From Paracrocinitomix mangrovi (GTDB lineage: Bacteria > Bacteroidota > Bacteroidia > Flavobacteriales_D > Crocinitomicaceae): DNA of 64,000 nt. The stretch is taken from positions 2,666,001 to 2,730,000 of the forward strand of contig NZ_CP091819.1 in the NCBI RefSeq assembly GCF_019740355.2, in the 5' to 3' direction. Below, one piece after another: positions 59,876 to 64,000 of this stretch. The translations under genes and the position numbers were made by a program. Numbering within the stretch: the stretch's first letter is position 1; each line of letters starts with the position of its first letter. The notes below the pieces were generated by a model, which made no database searches, was not told the DNA's origin, and saw only the letters and a program-made list of their open reading frames with translations.

Positions 59876-61402
59876 ATGTCAGAAAAAGTAAGAGTTAGAT
59901 TTGCACCTAGTCCAACCGGACCTCTACATATGGGAGGCGTGCGTACTGCTTTATATAATTATCTATTCGCCAAAAAACATGGAGGAGACTTTATTTTGAG
60001 AATTGAAGATACGGATGAAAAAAGATTCGTTGAAGGTGCTCAACAATATATCATTGACTCATTAAAATGGTGTGGAATTGAACCCAATGAAGGTGCCGGA
60101 TATGGTGGAGAATTTGGTCCTTACATTCAATCAGAAAGAAAAGACATCTACAAGCCTTATGCAGAACAATTAGTAGAAAGCGGACATGCATATATTGCTT
60201 TTGACACACCAGAAGAGCTTGAAAATATGCGTGAACAAGCCAAGAAAATGGGATTACCAAATTGGCAATACAACGGTATTACCAGATCTTCCATGAAAAA
60301 CTCACTTTCTCTTTCAAAAGAAGAGGTTGAGAAAAGACTGGCTGCAGGCGAACCATATTCTATAAGAATGAAGATGCCAAGAAATCAAGACATCAAATTT
60401 GAAGACATCATTCGTGGTTGGGTAACTGTAAACACCAATAATCTTGATGATAAAATTTTGTACAAACCATCAGGTATGCCAACTTATCATTTAGCTAACA
60501 TTGTTGATGACCACACCATGAAAATAACCCATGTTATTAGAGGTGAAGAATGGTTGCCATCAGCTCCATTACATGTATTACTATATGATGCCTTTGGTTG
60601 GGATCGTCCACAATTTGCGCATTTACCTTTAATTTTAAGACCTGATGGAAATGGAAAATTGAGCAAAAGGGATGGTGATAGATTAGGGTTTCCGGTATTT
60701 CCATTAAACTGGACAACAGCAGAAGGAGAAATTTACAGTGGATACAAAGAGTCGGGATATTTTCCGGAAGCCTTTATCAATATGTTGAGTTTATTAGGAT
60801 GGAATCCAGGTAACAACGAAGAAATATTCAGCCTTGAAGAAATGGTTGACAAGTTTAGTCTAGAAAGAGTTGGAAAGTCCGGAGCAAGATTTGATCCTGA
60901 TAAAACAAAATGGTTTAACCAGCAATATTTAAGATCAACAGATGATCAATCATTATCTATAATGGTAAAACCGCACATCACCGGTACGTACTCAGATGAA
61001 TACATAGCAGCTGTTTGCGGGCTAATGAAAGAACGAGCGACATTTATCCAGGACATTGTAAAGGAAGGAGATTACTTTTTTACTGAAATCAGTTCATATG
61101 ATGAAAAAACAGTTCAAAAGAAATGGAAAGAAGATACTCCTGAAATCATGCAAGACTTAATAGCCGCATTTGAAGGAATTACAGATTGGAATACCGCTAA
61201 CATTGAGGCAATATTTAGCCAATATTTAGAAAAAAATGAATATGGTTTTGGAAAAGTAGGTCCGGGATTTAGATTATTGGTAACAGGTAAAGGCATGGGG
61301 CCCTCTATGTTTGACATTTGTGCTGTATTAGGAAAAGAAGTTGTTCTTAAAAGAATGAGAGAAGGATTAGATAAAGTAAATGCACTTAAAACTACAGCTT
61401 AA
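59876..61402 (+). CDS. gltX: Glutamate-tRNA ligase
   Basis: 508 residues, class I aminoacyl-tRNA synthetase. HIGH-type motif in FAPSPTGPLHMGGVRTALYN, KMSKS-type motif KLSKRDGDRLGFPVF, and the glutamate-binding region RIEDTDEKRFVEGAQQYI. The C-terminal anticodon-binding part runs to about residue 500. It charges tRNA-Glu and may also charge tRNA-Gln in organisms using the amidotransferase route, which cannot be decided here. folB starts on the last base of its stop codon. Confidence 0.97.
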   Translation: MSEKVRVRFAPSPTGPLHMGGVRTALYNYLFAKKHGGDFILRIEDTDEKRFVEGAQQYIIDSLKWCGIEPNEGAGYGGEFGPYIQSERKDIYKPYAEQLVESGHAYIAFDTPEELENMREQAKKMGLPNWQYNGITRSSMKNSLSLSKEEVEKRLAAGEPYSIRMKMPRNQDIKFEDIIRGWVTVNTNNLDDKILYKPSGMPTYHLANIVDDHTMKITHVIRGEEWLPSAPLHVLLYDAFGWDRPQFAHLPLILRPDGNGKLSKRDGDRLGFPVFPLNWTTAEGEIYSGYKESGYFPEAFINMLSLLGWNPGNNEEIFSLEEMVDKFSLERVGKSGARFDPDKTKWFNQQYLRSTDDQSLSIMVKPHITGTYSDEYIAAVCGLMKERATFIQDIVKEGDYFFTEISSYDEKTVQKKWKEDTPEIMQDLIAAFEGITDWNTANIEAIFSQYLEKNEYGFGKVGPGFRLLVTGKGMGPSMFDICAVLGKEVVLKRMREGLDKVNALKTTA

Positions 61403-61755
61403 TGATAAACATTGTTGAAGTTACTGAAATTGAAGTGTATGCGTATCACGGATGCATGGAAGAAGAATCTAGACTTGGAGGTAAATATCTAGTAGATGTG
61501 GCTATTGAAACTGATTTTTCAAAATCCGCAGCAACAGATCATTTAATTGATACCATTGATTATGTAGTTATAAGACGCATTGTAATGGAAGAAATGACCA
61601 TACGTTCTAAGCTAATAGAACATGTAGGTTACAGGATTTTGAAACGTTTTCAAAACGAACTTGGAAATGTAATCAAATCTAGAATTAAAGTTCGCAAACT
61701 AAGTCCGCCTATTGAAGGCACTGTAAAAGAAGTTGCAATAATAATAGAAGGATAA
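61402..61755 (+). CDS. folB: Dihydroneopterin aldolase
   Basis: 117 residues, the usual FolB length. Start INIVEVTEIEVYAYHGCMEE carries the tunnelling-fold signature with the Tyr/His region (AYHG), and a Lys in RIKVRKLSPPIEGTVKEVAI lies in the catalytic position near the C terminus. It splits dihydroneopterin to hydroxymethyl-dihydropterin in folate synthesis. The gene overlaps the gltX stop by one base, indicating coupling. thyA and folA elsewhere in the window are the consuming side of the same folate pool. Confidence 0.92.
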   Translation: MINIVEVTEIEVYAYHGCMEEESRLGGKYLVDVAIETDFSKSAATDHLIDTIDYVVIRRIVMEEMTIRSKLIEHVGYRILKRFQNELGNVIKSRIKVRKLSPPIEGTVKEVAIIIEG

Positions 61756-61792
61756 ATATCCAACAAAGAGAATTTAATTATCATATTTTATT

Positions 61793-61800
61793 TATCTTTG
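61793..61800 (+). promoter_or_regulatory. Candidate -7 element of tRNA-Cys
   Basis: TATCTTTG matches TAnnTTTG, ending 17 bases before the tRNA. The region upstream is AT-rich without a clear TTTG at the normal spacing. Confidence 0.4.
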
Positions 61801-61817
61801 TTGCCCTTCGAAAAGAT

Positions 61818-61888
61818 GGTCTCGTGGCCGAGCGGCTAGGCAGTGGTCTGCAAAACCATCTACAGCGGTTCGAATCCGCTCGAGACCT
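61818..61888 (+). tRNA. tRNA-Cys (GCA)
   Basis: A 71-base tRNA. The acceptor stem is GGTCTCG/CGAGACC, the D arm contains GCCGAGCGGCTAGGC, the anticodon loop is CTGCAAA with anticodon GCA, and the T arm is AGCGGTTCGAATCCGCT. The 3' CCA is not encoded, as usual in Bacteroidota. It reads UGC and UGU codons. It is the only tRNA in the window and stands between folB and a membrane protein. Confidence 0.97.
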
Positions 61889-61890
61889 CT

Positions 61891-61923
61891 AAAACCTTGG
61901 TGAAATTCATCAAGGTTTTTTTA
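61891..61923 (+). terminator. Intrinsic terminator of tRNA-Cys
   Basis: AAAACCTTG (61891-61899) pairs with CAAGGTTTT (61911-61919); a G-T pair and TGA/TCA extend the stem around loop AAT, and TTTT follows. Starts two bases after the tRNA end. Confidence 0.88.
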
Positions 61924-61951
61924 TTCCCCTCTATTTCATACTTTTAAAGCA

Positions 61952-63025
61952 ATGGAAAACTTCTTACACGCATATTTTGGATGGAGATTTGTGTTTGTAT
62001 TTGCATATGTACTTCTATTTATATGGGCTATAGCAGCATCATTATACGCTAGAATAAAAAACAAAAAACAGAAAAAAGAAAAGTTTCAATTCTATAACAA
62101 ATGGTGGTACTGGACAATAACCTTACTCCTAGTACTGCACATACTTTGGATCCAAATAATTAATCCTTCTTATTTTGGATACGGAACCCCAGATTATTTC
62201 AGCTTAATTGAATCACGCAAAGATCATTTAATACTTTATGATTATAAATACACTGAATATACAGATGAGGATGGTAATCTAGAAAGCAGTGTTCCTAACT
62301 TAAGATTACACGTGATTGACAGAAATAAACATGAACGCGTTTACTGGGATTTAATAGGAGACAATTACAACCCTATTATATATGGCAATAACGTAATACT
62401 GGAAGAAAAATCAGACAGTAAAATAAAGAGCATAAGCATATTTGATGTCAAGAAACAAAAGACACTACTATTAGCCAAACTTCAAGACACAATTCCTATC
62501 GGAGAAAATGAAGTAGAGATATATGAAATTACCTATGACTATTTATCCTACAAAATACAAACTTCCGTAGGAGATTTATATTCTTTGAACAAGCACAATC
62601 TTAAATTCGAATGGTACGACAGTCAAAACTATAGATACCCAAATGATGATTCCCACTTCTTATTAAGAAGTTCAATGAATACCAGTGATAAGCAAGATCT
62701 ATATCTAGATGATCAACTCACCCCTTATGAATACTTAAAAGGCGAAATTGTCAATGAACATAGTTTACACGATACTGATTATGCACTAATTCATTTCCAG
62801 CAAGATTTGGATAAAACAAATCCGTCCCTTAGTCTTGTCAACGAATATGGCCAAGAACTTTGGGTTAAAACTTTAAAGGATTTTAGAAAAGATGGTGACG
62901 CTTCTGGCTTAAAATACATACACCGTACTTTACTTTCAGACAGTTGTTGCTTTGTTACTTCCAATGAACATATCTACGAATACGACCTTAGAACAGGCAA
63001 ACTAAATTGGCACATATCACTTTAA
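61952..63025 (+). CDS. Unknown membrane protein with propeller-like exterior
   Basis: 357 residues. Two membrane helices (about 10-33 and 53-72, WWYWTITLLLVLHILWIQII) flank a basic loop (ARIKNKKQKKEKFQF). The remaining ~280 residues repeat short beta motifs such as DYFSLIESRKDHLILYDYK, KSISIFDVKKQKTLLLAKL and HIYEYDLRTGKLNWHISL, the last like a PQQ-type propeller blade (DLxTGKLxW). No family name recognised. A sensor or cell-envelope role is conceivable but not shown. Begins 29 bases after the tRNA terminator. Confidence 0.75.
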   Translation: MENFLHAYFGWRFVFVFAYVLLFIWAIAASLYARIKNKKQKKEKFQFYNKWWYWTITLLLVLHILWIQIINPSYFGYGTPDYFSLIESRKDHLILYDYKYTEYTDEDGNLESSVPNLRLHVIDRNKHERVYWDLIGDNYNPIIYGNNVILEEKSDSKIKSISIFDVKKQKTLLLAKLQDTIPIGENEVEIYEITYDYLSYKIQTSVGDLYSLNKHNLKFEWYDSQNYRYPNDDSHFLLRSSMNTSDKQDLYLDDQLTPYEYLKGEIVNEHSLHDTDYALIHFQQDLDKTNPSLSLVNEYGQELWVKTLKDFRKDGDASGLKYIHRTLLSDSCCFVTSNEHIYEYDLRTGKLNWHISL

Positions 63026-63094
63026 CAGAACTTAAAGGATTAACTTTCGTATAACTTAAAGTCAGTATATTAGCGACAAGTAGGGGGATTCATG

Positions 63095-64000
63095 ATGAGC
63101 TTTTACAAATTTTGGCTACGCATCATCAACAGCAAACACATATTGCTGCTTGTGGTATTTATTGCCTTATTTAAGCCTGCTTTCTCAGAAAATATAGATT
63201 CTTTACGCTTGGCCTACGACTATTCAGAAGATGCTTATAAGAGAATCAATATCCAAATAGAAATAGCCAAAGAGTATTATCACCGTAAATCATATGATAC
63301 CTCCATTTTTGAATTTACAAAAGCAATCAGCTTAATTCCGAATGATAGTGCTTCGCTCAAAGCCAAAACCCTTGAAAAATTGTCCAAGGTATATCGCAAA
63401 AAAGAAGATATGCCTAACGCCATTAGAACCCAAAAAGCTGCTAAAGACTTTTACATTCAAGCAGGAGAAGGACCAGAAACTATTGCCTGGCAATACGCTT
63501 CTATTGGAAGAGGTTTTTACTCCGAAGCCTCTTATGATTCAGCCATGGTTTATTACATGAAGTCAAAGGAAATATTTGAAAAAAACGAAATACATGATGA
63601 ATCTTACGGTAACCTATTGCACTTTATAGGATCTGTTTTTAAAAGACAAGGAGACGATCAAAAAGCTTGCGAGTATTACAATGAGGAAGTTGAGTTTGGT
63701 AAAAAATATGGCTACAAACACATTGAAGCGGAAGGCTTGTATTTAGGCGGAATCTGCATTGAAGATACCAGAGATGCACTCAACAACTACTTTAAATGTT
63801 TAACCATTTATCAAGAGGTAGAAAGTGAAAAAATGATGGGTTTGATGTACACGCTAATAGCCGGCGCATATGCCAATTTGGATCTAAACGACAGTGCTAT
63901 TTATTATCAAGAAAAATGGTTAAAAATATGCGAAGATGGAGGTGAAATAAGTCACTTAGCATCCGCACATAGCACATTAGCCGAACTATTAATAAGAGAT
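63095..64000 (+). CDS. Exported TPR protein (3' end beyond window)
   Basis: The frame is open to the right edge (302 codons present from the ATG at 63095; an adjacent ATG at 63092 is equivalent). AGGGGGA lies seven bases upstream as a good ribosome-binding site. A basic stub and membrane/signal segment (ILLLVVFIALFKPAFSE) is followed by helical TPR-like repeats: SYDTSIFEFTKAISLIPND, YASIGRGFYSEASYDSAMV, AIYYQEKWLKICEDGGEISH. In Bacteroidota such proteins often continue into a membrane helix and a histidine-kinase, SpoIIE or DNA-binding output domain; the missing part decides which. Confidence 0.8.
   Translation, partial: MSFYKFWLRIINSKHILLLVVFIALFKPAFSENIDSLRLAYDYSEDAYKRINIQIEIAKEYYHRKSYDTSIFEFTKAISLIPNDSASLKAKTLEKLSKVYRKKEDMPNAIRTQKAAKDFYIQAGEGPETIAWQYASIGRGFYSEASYDSAMVYYMKSKEIFEKNEIHDESYGNLLHFIGSVFKRQGDDQKACEYYNEEVEFGKKYGYKHIEAEGLYLGGICIEDTRDALNNYFKCLTIYQEVESEKMMGLMYTLIAGAYANLDLNDSAIYYQEKWLKICEDGGEISHLASAHSTLAELLIRD

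Overview
The window is chromosomal DNA of a low-GC Bacteroidota bacterium, most likely a member of Flavobacteriales. The evidence is three PorP/SprF-type type IX secretion (T9SS) outer-membrane proteins, four proteins ending in the gliding-motility-associated (type B) T9SS sorting domain, a giant SprB-repeat adhesin, a TonB-dependent receptor with a carboxypeptidase-like N-terminal domain, Reg_prop/Y_Y_Y sensor architecture, weak Shine-Dalgarno signals, and several TAnnTTTG promoter elements. Genus cannot be fixed from the sequence alone. I see no phage, insertion sequence, CRISPR array, rRNA or biosynthetic cluster.

Layout. 1-8800 is mostly housekeeping on the minus strand: a truncated lipoprotein, a bifunctional-nuclease-like protein, etfAB, a glutathione peroxidase, pepT and a MiaE-like tRNA hydroxylase, with a plus-strand lipoprotein/aminotransferase V/VanZ group. 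8880-13281 holds small unknown genes and a divergent signalling locus: a STAS-like protein and a HisKA_2 histidine kinase facing a membrane SpoIIE-type phosphatase. 13494-36746 is a surface/gliding region: a type B substrate, PorP, a 3334-residue adhesin with 35 SprB-type repeats, a second PorP, a TonB receptor, a zinc-finger protein, an S9 peptidase, a 116-residue protein that is almost only a sorting domain, a third PorP and a CotH-kinase/lamin-tail type B substrate.

36920-48503 contains a lipoprotein/DUF2490 pair, RNase R, ferritin and a tight four-gene signalling operon (YfiR-like, TPR, SpoIIE phosphatase, and a propeller-adenylate cyclase-HD fusion). 48663-52821 is thyA-folA-topB plus an unknown exported protein. 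A 736-bp gene-free AT-rich stretch follows. 53558-59693 is a minus-strand group, DUF4175 - RsbW-like ATPase - ybeY - mnmG. 59876-64000 has gltX-folB, tRNA-Cys, an unknown membrane protein and a truncated TPR protein.

Most notable observations: (1) three 15/16 matches to the ParB-binding parS consensus within 763 bp in and just upstream of mnmG, next to the gene desert with near-perfect palindromes, suggesting an origin-proximal segregation locus; (2) strict co-variation of cysteines among the 35 SprB repeats, which predicts a disulfide map; (3) the YfiR-TPR-SpoIIE-cyclase/HD operon; (4) a stand-alone type B sorting domain; (5) convergent gene pairs whose stop codons abut or overlap with no spacer.
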